From JBBQER01 sp052148155 (GTDB lineage: Bacteria; Actinomycetota; Acidimicrobiia; IMCC26256; PALSA-610): a stretch of DNA of 19,944 nucleotides. Positions 1 through 7,410 of this stretch are shown here, piece after piece; position 1 is the stretch's first letter, and the number at the start of each line of letters is the position of its first letter. The notes below the pieces were generated by a model. That model made no database searches. It was not told the DNA's origin and worked only from the letters and a program-made list of their open reading frames with translations. The stretch spans positions 1 through 19,944 of the forward strand of contig JBKQIY010000088.1 of assembly GCA_052148155.1 (NCBI GenBank), written 5' to 3'. The translations under genes were made by a program, and so were the position numbers.

Positions 1-662
1 GCGACGCGCGCGGCTTGGTCGACGATCGCACGTGCGGCGTCGAGCGCGGGACCGGGCGCGACTTGCGGGAACCATCCGTCAGCCAGACGTCCGGCCCGTC
101 GGTAGGCAGGTTCCGAAGCTGCACCGAACCACACCGGAATCGGTCGTTGGACAGGAAGTGGCGCGAGTCCTGCCGCAGTGACGTGCTCATAGGTGCCGTC
201 GTGCGTCACGGAACGCTGCGTCCACAGGCTGCGCATCACTTCGATCTGCTCGCCGACGCGGCGCCCGCGATTCGAGAAGTCGGCGCCGAGCGCCTCGTAT
301 TCCACCGCGTTCCAGCCAAGGCCAACGCCCAAACGGAACCGCCCGCCGGTCAGGAGGTCGACCTCGGCCGCCTGCTTGGCGACGAGCGCGGTTTGGCGCT
401 GCGGCAGGATGATGATGCCGGTCACCAACTCGAGCGACGTGAGCGCGGCGATGTAGCCGAATAGCACGAACGGCTCGTGAAAGGTGGTGTCGACGTCGTA
501 CGGACCGCGCCACGGTGTGTGCACTTGAGGGTCGGCTCCCAGCACATGGTCATATGCGAGGAGGTGCTCGAATCCCAGTTCCTCGACGCGGCGCACGTAC
601 GCCCGAACCGCACCTGGGTCTGCGCCGATCTCGGTTTGCGGGAACACAACGCCGATCTTCAT
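1..662 (-). CDS. LLM-class (probably F420-dependent) oxidoreductase, 5' part only
   Basis: The reverse strand reads open from an ATG at 662 to the window edge, giving about 220 residues with the C-terminus missing. It starts MKIGVVFPQTEIGADPGAVR and continues with the landmarks of bacterial luciferase-like oxidoreductases: YDHVLGAD, then a segment ending TGIIILPQRQTALVAKQAAEVD, then GGRFRLGVGLGWN and RPIPVWFGAASEPAYRR. This matches the F420-dependent LLM group, which uses a TIM-barrel to move hydride between reduced F420 or flavin and an unknown substrate in the cytoplasm. In the family, the GxGxGW and PVWFGG-like segments line the cofactor pocket. The cofactor choice (F420 versus FMN) cannot be read from this part alone. 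The start is supported by a TAGCTT -10 box six bases upstream, which implies a leaderless mRNA. No neighbour on the same strand is visible. Family assignment is firm; substrate is unknown. Confidence 0.9.
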   Translation of the reverse strand, partial: MKIGVVFPQTEIGADPGAVRAYVRRVEELGFEHLLAYDHVLGADPQVHTPWRGPYDVDTTFHEPFVLFGYIAALTSLELVTGIIILPQRQTALVAKQAAEVDLLTGGRFRLGVGLGWNAVEYEALGADFSNRGRRVGEQIEVMRSLWTQRSVTHDGTYEHVTAAGLAPLPVQRPIPVWFGAASEPAYRRAGRLADGWFPQVAPGPALDAARAIVDQAARV

Positions 663-668
663 CGCACC

Positions 669-674
669 AAGCTA
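669..674 (-). promoter_or_regulatory. -10 box for leaderless start of the LLM gene
   Basis: On the minus strand the sequence reads TAGCTT, then GGTGCG, then the ATG of the LLM gene. A TANNNT element six bases before the start codon would place transcription initiation at the start codon. This is the usual arrangement of leaderless genes in actinobacteria, and the same spacing recurs four more times in this window. No clear -35 element is visible. Confidence 0.6.
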
Positions 675-1476
675 TCCAGACGGCGGCTCCTCGTTCGCTG
701 CCGACGGAGGGGTCCTGCCGGTCGGAGCCGACCACCCGAAAAGCTCGACGCACCGTGCGTACGAGCAAACTGAACGCGCGCAGCATTGCGAGCTGTCGCC
801 GGCGTTGGCGGATACGGTCGATGGTCAGCTCCGCGCACGGCCAGGCTGGCGAGCACCCAGACGGTCGCGTACCCCGCGCCGACAGCGCAGAAAGGCCGCT
901 GGCCGACCGGACGTCGCGCGTGTGCCCGCCAACCGCGTGGCGGAACCCGGTCGGCAGGTGCGTACCGTCAATGATTGCCGCGCCACGTCGTTGCTGGTGC
1001 CTGCCGTCGTTTCGAGCGCACCGACGTGGCGGGAAGACCTCGTAGCGGGTCGGCCGGCACCACGACAGTCGCTTCTGTACACCTGCGTACATGTCGATCG
1101 AGTACCGGGCAGCGCAGTCGGGATGTGTCATGAGCGAATGGCGCGCCCAGACCGAGGACCTCGTGTCGGTGTCGCTCAGCAAGTCTGAGCAACGAACTCG
1201 ACCGATACGTCGACGACGGCCTACACGGTGATTCGGTCGCGACCACCGCGCCGGTACCGGGCGCTGGGTGCTGGCGCCGCACGCTGTCCCCCAACGGTGA
1301 TACGGGCGCGCTCAGCACCGCCAATCCGGTGCGCGCCGTGGCCGTCATCGGATCGATGCGTGAACCGTCACGACATGCCGTCCTTCGGGCGTTGCGTCGT
1401 CAGGGTTTCGTCACTTCGGGCGAGCGGGTTCGCAGTCGTCTCGCATGAAGTTCTGCGTTCCGGGAGAATGCAGCCG
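675..1476. other. about 800 bp without a convincing gene
   Basis: Long open frames exist on both strands because of the high GC content, but none shows a recognisable family or a start supported by a ribosome binding site. Two weak coding-like traces were seen. A minus-strand stretch around 960-1010 reads AAIIDGTHLPTG, faintly like a DDE transposase. On the plus strand, a frame from ATG 1130 (reading MSEWRAQTEDLVSVSLSK) seems to continue after a one-base shift as LSNELDRYVDDGLHGDS, ending at TGA 1446-1448. Both may be decayed genes or chance. Confidence 0.5.
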
Positions 1477-3012
1477 ATGCCTTGCGCGATCGGGATCGAC
1501 ATCGGGACAACCAATCTCAAGGTCACGCTCGTGGCCGACGACGCCCGGGTGCTCTGCGCTGTGCCGCGGGCACTCTCGGTCGAACGCGGGCCGGGCACGG
1601 CCGAACAGGATGCGTTCCGGATGTGGGATCAGCTCGTGGACGCAGTCTGTGAGGTGACCTCAGCGCGCCCGAAGGAGGCTGCTGACGTGGTCGCGCTGGC
1701 GGTGTGCAGTCAGTACTCGTCGATCGTGCCGGTCGACGCGCACGCGAACCCGGTCGCGCCGATGCTGATGTGGCAGGACCAACGCGGCACCGACCATTCT
1801 TTCGCGATCATGAGCCGCGACGAGCGCGCGTTTGCGACGTTCGTCGAGCGGCACGGGATTCCGCCCATCGGCAGTGGCCTGTCCCTCGGCCACATGCTGT
1901 ATTTCCAGCTCGACCGTCCCGACGTGCATGCCTCAACCCATGCGTACCTCGAGGCGATGGATTATGCGACCGCGCGGCTCACCGGCCGGATCGTCGCGTC
2001 GCAGCACACATCGTTCATGGTGCAGTGTTGCGACAATCGCACCTTGGCGACGACCAGCTACGACGACGAGCTCGTCGCGCTCGCGGGCGTCGATCCGTCC
2101 CGGCTGCCTCCATTGATTCGAGTCGACGACGTGGTCGGCCCGCTCCGCCCGGATGTGGCGACAGCGCTCGGGCTGCCGCCATCGGTGCTCGTGTACGCCC
2201 CCACCAACGACACGGCCGCCGTCGCGGTCGCGACCGGTGCTTTCGGCGTGGGCCGCGCCGGCTTGGCGATCGGGACGACGAGCGTGCTCGTCGATACCGT
2301 CGCCGAGTTCCGCACCGACCTCGAACACCAGATCCTCTCGATGCCTGGACCGTACGCCGACCGATACGTCGTATGCGCGGAGAACGGGTTGGGCGGCAAG
2401 GCGCTCGAGCCCGTGCTCGAGCGAGTCGTGTACGCGGCGGACGTGCTCGGCGACCATCGTGACCGCGACACGTATGCGCAACTTGACGCCACACTGCTCG
2501 CGACGGATGCCGGCGCGGGCGGTGTGATGTTCCTGCCGTGGCTGGGCGGGTCGTTGGCACCGGTCGCGAGCGGCGCGATTCGGGGCGGGTTCCTCAACAT
2601 GTCACTTGAAACCAGCCGCGCCCAGCTCGTGCGGGCGGTCGTGGAGGGTGTCGCCCACAACCTCGGGTGGCTGTTGCCGTACGTGGAGGCGTTCACGGGC
2701 GACGACATCCACGACATCGTGTTCGTCGGGGGTGCGGCCCGCTCGGCACAATGGTGCCAAGTGCTCGCCGACGTGCTCGACCGCCGCGTGTTGCCGCTCG
2801 ACCGTCCCGAAGCCGGCGCGGCACGGGCGATGGCGCTCCTGGCGCTCGAGCGCCACGGGGTCCTGACCGCGGCTGACCTCGACCGCGCCGCGGCCGGGAC
2901 GACCGCCGAGTTCGAGCCCGATCCCGCCCGCCACGGACGCTACGCATACCGTCAGGTCCAATTCGAGGCCGCGCACGCGGCGCTCCTTCCAATAAGTGAG
3001 GCGTTGGCATGA
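1477..3012 (+). CDS. FGGY-family carbohydrate kinase
   Basis: The 511-residue protein begins MPCAIGIDIGTTNLKVTLV; residues 5-14 are the phosphate-1 motif of the actin/hexokinase/Hsp70 ATPase fold. Further FGGY landmarks are the MWQDQRG sugar-site segment (residues 98-104), PTNDTAA with Asp245 as likely catalytic base, the IGTTSV phosphate-2 region, and the C-terminal GGAARSAQWCQVLADVL adenosine-site segment. The length fits xylulokinase and gluconokinase relatives, about 480-520 residues. Such enzymes phosphorylate a sugar, polyol or related compound with ATP in the cytoplasm; the actual substrate cannot be read here. ATG 1477 was preferred over the in-frame ATG at 1468 because GGGAG at 1462-1466 sits about 10 bases ahead of it. 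It is the first gene of a five-gene operon, 76 bases before the lyase-like gene, which suggests its product is the phosphorylated substrate of that enzyme. Confidence 0.9.
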   Translation: MPCAIGIDIGTTNLKVTLVADDARVLCAVPRALSVERGPGTAEQDAFRMWDQLVDAVCEVTSARPKEAADVVALAVCSQYSSIVPVDAHANPVAPMLMWQDQRGTDHSFAIMSRDERAFATFVERHGIPPIGSGLSLGHMLYFQLDRPDVHASTHAYLEAMDYATARLTGRIVASQHTSFMVQCCDNRTLATTSYDDELVALAGVDPSRLPPLIRVDDVVGPLRPDVATALGLPPSVLVYAPTNDTAAVAVATGAFGVGRAGLAIGTTSVLVDTVAEFRTDLEHQILSMPGPYADRYVVCAENGLGGKALEPVLERVVYAADVLGDHRDRDTYAQLDATLLATDAGAGGVMFLPWLGGSLAPVASGAIRGGFLNMSLETSRAQLVRAVVEGVAHNLGWLLPYVEAFTGDDIHDIVFVGGAARSAQWCQVLADVLDRRVLPLDRPEAGAARAMALLALERHGVLTAADLDRAAAGTTAEFEPDPARHGRYAYRQVQFEAAHAALLPISEALA

Positions 3013-3088
3013 CGAACCAAGCGCAGCCCGCAGGTCCGGGCACAGAAGTCAGAGGCATCAACAGCCGAGGTTCGGAAGGGGAAGCTGG

Positions 3089-4477
3089 ATGAGTTCCGCT
3101 TATCCGTACATGCAGACACACGACGTGATCCGCGGTATGCCGTCGGAGGGAAGGAGCCGCGACTCGATCCTCGCTGAGCTCACCGACCTGGCGCGCCACG
3201 AGGACGCCACCTGGGAGACCGGCAAGTGCTCCGGCACCATGTACTGCGGCGACCATGACCACTACGACTTCATGGGTCACATCTTCGAGCTGTTCGCGCA
3301 TGTGAACGCGCTGCAACGTGATATGTGCCCGAGCATGACGAAGTTCGAGGGCGAGATCATCGCGATGACCCTCGACCTGCTCCACGCCGATGCGATCGAC
3401 GACGGCTCACCGGCCGGGCTGGTCACGTCGGGTGGGAGCGGAAGCATCCTCCATGCGGTGCTCGCCTACCGCGAGGACGCACAAAAGAGGCGTGGTATCG
3501 ACCGTCCCAACTTCGTGAAGCCCGAAACCGGACACCCCGCCTTCGACAAGGCGTGTCATCTCCTCGGCGTGGAATTGCGGCGGGCGCCGATCGATCCCGA
3601 AACCACAATGGTCGACGTCGACGCGGTCGCCGGGCTCGTCGACACCAACACCATCGCGGTGATGGGCTCGGCTTGCAACTACGGCTACGGGACGATCGAT
3701 CCGATCGCCGCGCTCTCGGATCTCGCACTCGAACGCGGCGTCGGCCTTCACGTAGACGGATGCCTCGGCGGCTTCATCCTGCCGTGGGGCCAAGAACTCG
3801 GATACGACATTCCGGTGTTCGATTTCCGAGTGCCCGGCGTCACGTCGATATCGGCCGATACCCACAAATACGGCTACGGCTTCAAGGGCTCATCGGTCCT
3901 CGCGTTCCGTGACAAGGCACTGCGCAATAGTCAATATTTTTTCATGACCGACTGGACGGGCGGCAAGTATGCGTCGCCGGGCATCGAAGGGTCTCGGTCT
4001 GGTGGTCTGCTCGCGGCGACATGGGCGGCGATGGTGAGCATCGGCCGCGTGGGATACCTCGAGTACGCGCGCCGCATTTTCGAGACCGCGTTCGCGATGC
4101 AAGACTCCGTGCGTTCCCACTCTGAGTTCCGCCTGCTCGGCAAGCCGACCTTCTGCTTTAGCTTCACGAGCGACGACTTCGACATCTACCACGTCAACGA
4201 CTTCATGCGGACACGAGGCTGGCGGTTCAACGGCCAGCAGTACCCGAACGCGATTCACATGGCGGTCACCAGGCCGCAGACCCAACCGGGAGTGGCGGAC
4301 ACGTTCGCAGCCGACCTCGCCGAAGCCGTACCGTACGCGGTCGAACACAAGGCAGACAAGCCTGCAAGCGCCGCGATCTACGGCGGTGTCGAAGGCGGCA
4401 TGACCGACGACGCTGACGATTTCATCCGATCAGTGATGGAAGACATGCTCGACAAGCACCAGGGGCTCCCCCGATGA
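3089..4477 (+). CDS. sphingosine-1-phosphate-lyase-like PLP enzyme
   Basis: This 462-residue PLP fold-type I protein follows eukaryotic sphingosine-1-phosphate lyase almost end to end. It has VTSGGSGSILHA for the cofactor phosphate, LHVDGCLGGF with the Asp that contacts the pyridine nitrogen, and SISADTHKYGYGFKGSS with Lys260 as the Schiff-base lysine. DWTGGKYASPGIEGSRSGG and a C-terminal AAIYGGVEGG segment complete the match. The membrane anchor of the eukaryotic enzyme is absent, so it should be soluble. Known members cleave a phosphorylated long-chain amino alcohol into an aldehyde and phosphoethanolamine; related group II decarboxylases act on amino acids. The start at 3089 has a GGAAGGGGAAG ribosome binding site just upstream. 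The downstream zinc-finger gene overlaps it by four bases, implying translational coupling. With an FGGY kinase upstream, a phosphorylated polar substrate other than a sphingoid base is plausible, but that is inference. Confidence 0.88.
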   Translation: MSSAYPYMQTHDVIRGMPSEGRSRDSILAELTDLARHEDATWETGKCSGTMYCGDHDHYDFMGHIFELFAHVNALQRDMCPSMTKFEGEIIAMTLDLLHADAIDDGSPAGLVTSGGSGSILHAVLAYREDAQKRRGIDRPNFVKPETGHPAFDKACHLLGVELRRAPIDPETTMVDVDAVAGLVDTNTIAVMGSACNYGYGTIDPIAALSDLALERGVGLHVDGCLGGFILPWGQELGYDIPVFDFRVPGVTSISADTHKYGYGFKGSSVLAFRDKALRNSQYFFMTDWTGGKYASPGIEGSRSGGLLAATWAAMVSIGRVGYLEYARRIFETAFAMQDSVRSHSEFRLLGKPTFCFSFTSDDFDIYHVNDFMRTRGWRFNGQQYPNAIHMAVTRPQTQPGVADTFAADLAEAVPYAVEHKADKPASAAIYGGVEGGMTDDADDFIRSVMEDMLDKHQGLPR

Positions 4478-4764
4478 CGGTCTGTTCGCACCTCGATGCC
4501 ATCGCCGACGTCGAGCCCAGCGGGAACGGATGCGTCGAGTGCCTCCTCACTGGTGGGCGGTGGGTCCACCTCCGACGGTGCACGAAGTGCGGTCATGTCG
4601 GCTGCTGCGACAACTCGCCCGGCAAGCACGCAACCGGTCACTTTCACGAAACCGCGCATCCGCTCATCCAGTCGTACGAACCTGGCGAGGACTGGTATTG
4701 GTGCTACGTCGACGAGATCGCGTTCGAGGACACGCCCCCGACGCCAAGCCCGTCGCATCACTGA
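4474..4764 (+). CDS. stand-alone UBP-type zinc finger protein
   Basis: This 96-residue protein is essentially one ZnF-UBP domain. Candidate zinc ligands are Cys4 and His6 near the N-terminus, the pair Cys20/Cys23, the pair Cys36/Cys39, Cys44 or Cys45, and a histidine cluster at His52, His56, His58 and His62. The motif RRCTKCGHVGCCD followed by a KHATGHF-type stretch is characteristic. In eukaryotes this fold binds the free C-terminus of ubiquitin. Small stand-alone bacterial versions occur in actinobacteria, where their ligand is unknown to me. The ATG overlaps the TGA of the lyase gene (ATGA), and its own TGA overlaps the ATG of the next gene (TGATG), so the three are probably translated in a coupled way. 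A role binding a partner protein of the operon is possible but unproven. The domain call is firm; the function is not. Confidence 0.88.
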   Translation: MTVCSHLDAIADVEPSGNGCVECLLTGGRWVHLRRCTKCGHVGCCDNSPGKHATGHFHETAHPLIQSYEPGEDWYWCYVDEIAFEDTPPTPSPSHH

Positions 4765-4967
4765 TGCGAACCCGAATTGTCGTCGGAGTGCTGATGTGCG
4801 TCGTCGGCGGCGTGTGGTTCATGCAAGGGATCGGTGTGCTCAAGGGCTCGTTCATGACCGGTGAGGCGTTCTGGACAGTGGTCGGAGCGGTCCTGATCGT
4901 GCTCGGACTGCGGCTCGTCGTACGCGGGGCCCGGCCCGGCCGGCAGTCCACGTCGGGCACCGACTAG
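4764..4967 (+). CDS. small two-helix membrane protein
   Basis: The 67-residue product starts MRTRIVVGVLMCVVGGVWFM and has two hydrophobic segments, roughly residues 4-23 and 34-54. They are separated by a short loop containing GVLKGSFMTGEAFW, and a basic cytoplasmic-looking tail (RGARPGRQ) follows. It resembles small hypothetical integral membrane proteins common in actinobacteria; no catalytic motif is visible. The start codon shares one base with the stop codon of the zinc-finger gene, which supports the start and its place in the operon. It may simply be a passenger, or may tether a partner to the membrane. It is clearly protein-coding by overlap, composition and helix pattern, but function is unknown. 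Confidence 0.75.
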   Translation: MRTRIVVGVLMCVVGGVWFMQGIGVLKGSFMTGEAFWTVVGAVLIVLGLRLVVRGARPGRQSTSGTD

Positions 4968-4999
4968 ATGTTCGCGCCAACGGGTCAGGAGGTCACACG

Positions 5000-6403
5000 A
5001 TGAGTTCGCTGCCTGAGTCGGCGCTCGACTCGCTCCGTAAACACTTCAACGGCGAGCTGATCGTTTCCGGCGACGCCGGCTACGACGAAGCCCGCTCGTT
5101 GTGGAACGGCGACATCGATCGACGCCCCCTGCTGATCGCGCGCGCCACCGGCGCCGACGACGTCGCGGCCGCGGTCAGTTTCGGCCGCGAGCAACGACTC
5201 GAGATCGCGGTACGCGGCGGCGGACACAGCTTCGCGGGCCACGGCGTCGTCGACGACGGATTGATGATCGACCTCAGCCTGATGCGAGACGTTGCCGTCG
5301 ATTCGGCGGCCCGCCGCGCCCGCTGTGGCGGCGGCGCGACGTGGGCCGATCTCGACGCGGCGACACAGGAGCACGGCCTGGCCGTCCCCGGTGGTGTCAT
5401 CAGCCACACCGGCGTCGCCGGACTGTGCCTCGGCGGCGGTATCGGATGGCTTTCCCGCCGGCACGGCCTCAGTTGCGACAACCTCGTGTCCGCGCGCGTC
5501 GTCACCGCCGACGGCGGCATCGTGACCGCTTCGTCCGGCGAGAACTCCGACTTGCATTGGGCGCTGCGGGGCGGAGGCGGAAACTTCGGCGTCGTCACCG
5601 AGTTCGAGTTCGCACTGCACGACGTCGGACCTGTCGTGAATCTCGGGCTGTTCTTTTGGAGTGTCGATACTGGCGCCGAGGCACTCCACCACATCAGGGC
5701 ATGCGTCGCCGCGCTTCCCGCAGATATCGGCGTACAGCTCATCGGACTGAACGCTCCGCCGGCGCCGTTCGTTCCCGACCAGTTCCACTTCGCGCCCGGC
5801 TACGGCCTCGCAGTGGTCGGCTGGGATTCACCCGAAGCGCACGCGGCGATCGTCGACCCGATCCGCAAGGGATTGGCACCGCTGTTCGAGCTGGTGACAC
5901 CGATCCCGTACGCCGCGCTTCAACAGATGCTCGACGACAGCGCGCCGTGGGGCATTCTCGCCTACGAGAAAGCCTGCTATCTCGACGCGCTCACCGACGG
6001 TGCGATCGATGTGATCGCCGAGCATCTCCCACGCAAGGCGTCGCCGATGTCGATCCTGCCCGTGTTCCCGATGGGTGGTGCGTACCACGACGTCGACGAC
6101 GACGACACCGCGTTCGGCGGCAGCCGCGCCTCCAAGTGGCTTGTGAACATCGCTGCGAACGCGACGGATCCTGATCTGCTGGCGACCGATCGCAAGTGGG
6201 TCCGTGGGTTTTGGGAGGCGCTGCAGCCCTTCGCCAGCGGTTCTGGCGGCTACGTCAACTTCCAAAGCGACGCCGACGACAGCCGCGTTCGCGCGTCCTA
6301 CGGCGCGGCAAAATACGACCGGCTCGCCCGCATCAAGGCCCGGTACGACGCCGACAACCTGTTTCACATGAACGCAAACATCAAGCCTGCAGTGTCCGTG
6401 TAA
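5000..6403 (+). CDS. FAD-binding oxidoreductase, berberine-bridge-enzyme type
   Basis: The 467-residue protein has a PCMH/VAO-type FAD domain at about residues 35-215, with the flavin-attachment segment VRGGGHSFAG where His76 is the expected 8-alpha-histidyl link. GVAGLCLGGGIGWLSRRHGL and the substrate lobe follow, and it closes with a BBE domain (GGYVNFQSDADDSR, then ARIKARYDADNLFHMNANI). The second cysteinyl link of bicovalent members appears absent: the family cysteine aligns with Ile in GGVISHTG, so a single covalent FAD bond is likely. Relatives oxidise sugars, alcohols or alkaloids using oxygen or another acceptor. No signal peptide is seen, so it is probably cytoplasmic. GGAGGT at 4987-4992 supports the start, 32 bases after the membrane-protein gene, which suggests it closes the FGGY operon. 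Substrate is unknown. Confidence 0.9.
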   Translation: MSSLPESALDSLRKHFNGELIVSGDAGYDEARSLWNGDIDRRPLLIARATGADDVAAAVSFGREQRLEIAVRGGGHSFAGHGVVDDGLMIDLSLMRDVAVDSAARRARCGGGATWADLDAATQEHGLAVPGGVISHTGVAGLCLGGGIGWLSRRHGLSCDNLVSARVVTADGGIVTASSGENSDLHWALRGGGGNFGVVTEFEFALHDVGPVVNLGLFFWSVDTGAEALHHIRACVAALPADIGVQLIGLNAPPAPFVPDQFHFAPGYGLAVVGWDSPEAHAAIVDPIRKGLAPLFELVTPIPYAALQQMLDDSAPWGILAYEKACYLDALTDGAIDVIAEHLPRKASPMSILPVFPMGGAYHDVDDDDTAFGGSRASKWLVNIAANATDPDLLATDRKWVRGFWEALQPFASGSGGYVNFQSDADDSRVRASYGAAKYDRLARIKARYDADNLFHMNANIKPAVSV

Positions 6404-6428
6404 CCCGCCGCATGCACACGGTCGCTCT

Positions 6429-6447
6429 CGCCCGGTCCCGCCGGGCG
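6429..6447 (+). terminator. hairpin after the FGGY operon
   Basis: CGCCCGG, a five-base loop (TCCCG) and CCGGGCG form a perfect 7-bp GC-rich stem 26 bases after the stop of the FAD oxidoreductase gene. There is no T-run, as is common in high-GC actinobacteria, so it may be a terminator or a 3' stabilising hairpin. The rest of the 310-bp gap to the next gene shows no gene. Confidence 0.45.
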
Positions 6448-6701
6448 CTTGGTCGGGTCCCAGCACGCGTTCCAGCCGTGCAGCGATCTTCCCGCTGCTC
6501 GCGCTGGGGTGCAACCGAGCCGGCGACGAACACCCGGGTGACGACGGACACTGTGCTCGGCCCGGCGTCGCGTGACTGTGTCTCCCGCGTCGCCTCGATC
6601 GACCGGGATCGTCGCGGCCTTTCGGTGAGCGTCGACCGGTCGGGGAAGCGCCTGACCGAATTGAGCACGCATCGGGCGAGAATTCCGCGGTGGGCGCCGT
6701 T

Positions 6702-6707
6702 TAGGCT
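6702..6707 (+). promoter_or_regulatory. -10 box for leaderless start of the globin gene
   Basis: TAGGCT is followed by six bases and the GTG start of the truncated haemoglobin gene. No Shine-Dalgarno sequence is present. The spacing predicts transcription to start at the GTG. Confidence 0.65.
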
Positions 6708-6713
6708 TGGGCC

Positions 6714-7079
6714 GTGACCTTGTATGCGAGAGTCGGGGGCTCGTCCTGGTTCGAGGCGTTGACCAGTCGGTTCTACGACGCGGTCGCGTCCGACCCGATC
6801 TTGCGGCCCTTGTACACGGACGACTTAGCCGGCGCGCAACGTCACCTTTGCGGGTTCCTCATTCAATACTGGGGCGGACCCGCCGACTACAGCGCTCAAC
6901 GTGGGCACCCCCGTTTACGGATGCGCCATATGGGCTTTCCTATCGGCGACAACGAGCGCGACGCCTGGTATGGCCACATGTGTGCAGCGGTGAAAGCAGG
7001 CGACCTCGATCCCGTCGACGAAGTCACGATGCTCGAGTACTTCGCCAACGCTGCCGCGCATCTCACGAACCAGCATTGA
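6714..7079 (+). CDS. glbO: group II truncated haemoglobin (trHbO)
   Basis: The 121-residue protein follows mycobacterial GlbO closely. FYDAVASDPILRPLY contains the B10 tyrosine (Tyr21) and the CD1 tyrosine (Tyr34), QYWGGPADYSAQRGHPRLRMRH contains the proximal F8 histidine (His72), and ERDAWYGHM contains the G8 tryptophan (Trp85) typical of group II. These small cytoplasmic haem proteins bind oxygen tightly and are linked to oxygen, NO or peroxide chemistry. The GTG start is chosen because it keeps the family N-terminus (LYARVGGSSWFEALTSRF) and lies six bases after a TAGGCT box. It stands alone, with a hairpin 60 bases downstream, and is probably a single-gene transcript. Family assignment is very secure. 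Confidence 0.95.
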   Translation: MTLYARVGGSSWFEALTSRFYDAVASDPILRPLYTDDLAGAQRHLCGFLIQYWGGPADYSAQRGHPRLRMRHMGFPIGDNERDAWYGHMCAAVKAGDLDPVDEVTMLEYFANAAAHLTNQH

Positions 7080-7138
7080 CGTCGTTCGAGAACGTAAACG
7101 CGGCTCAGCACGTGAGAAGCCGCACGTGCCGCGTGACC

Positions 7139-7160
7139 AACCCGCCGATCGCGGCGGGTT
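7139..7160 (+). terminator. strong hairpin after the globin gene
   Basis: AACCCGCC, a six-base loop (GATCGC) and GGCGGGTT form a perfect 8-bp stem, lying 60 bases after the globin stop codon. No T-run follows. It could end the globin transcript. Confidence 0.5.
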
Positions 7161-7393
7161 CGGTTGGAGCGGCCCGAAGCAGCTCCGTCTCGCCGAGGCG
7201 CCCGCCGTCGTCGCCGCTCAGCGCCGGTCCGCGATCACGTTTCTTGTTGAGAGCCACGCACCTGCTCGTTGCGAGGCGTCGAACTGAGCGCGTGCCTCGC
7301 GGCGCCGGTGCGTCGGGGCCGTTCGTCGGAGGCGGGCGGGGACCGTGCTGGCCAGTCATTGCGAAACAGGCGCGACGCGCGGGAGTCTGTCCG
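7161..7393. other. gene-free spacer before the dehydrogenase
   Basis: The whole gap between the globin stop and the dehydrogenase start is 331 bases. Apart from the hairpin at 7139-7160, a 6-bp inverted repeat (GCGGCT at 7100 and AGCCGC at 7118) and two CACGTG copies nearby, I see no gene or RNA. Open frames here are not supported by codon use or family resemblance. Confidence 0.5.
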
Positions 7394-7410
7394 TAGGAGG
7401 TTGCACGACG

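Noticed and set aside
780..1045. Minus-strand stretch reading AAIIDGTHLPTG, faintly like an IS5-type DDE transposase
   Set aside because: Only a handful of residues resemble the family; no second or third catalytic motif, no terminal repeats and no target duplication were found.
1228..1476. N-terminal extension of the FGGY kinase frame
   Set aside because: The extra residues are Arg/Pro-rich and precede the MPCAIGIDIGTT start of the fold; the GGGAG site supports 1477.
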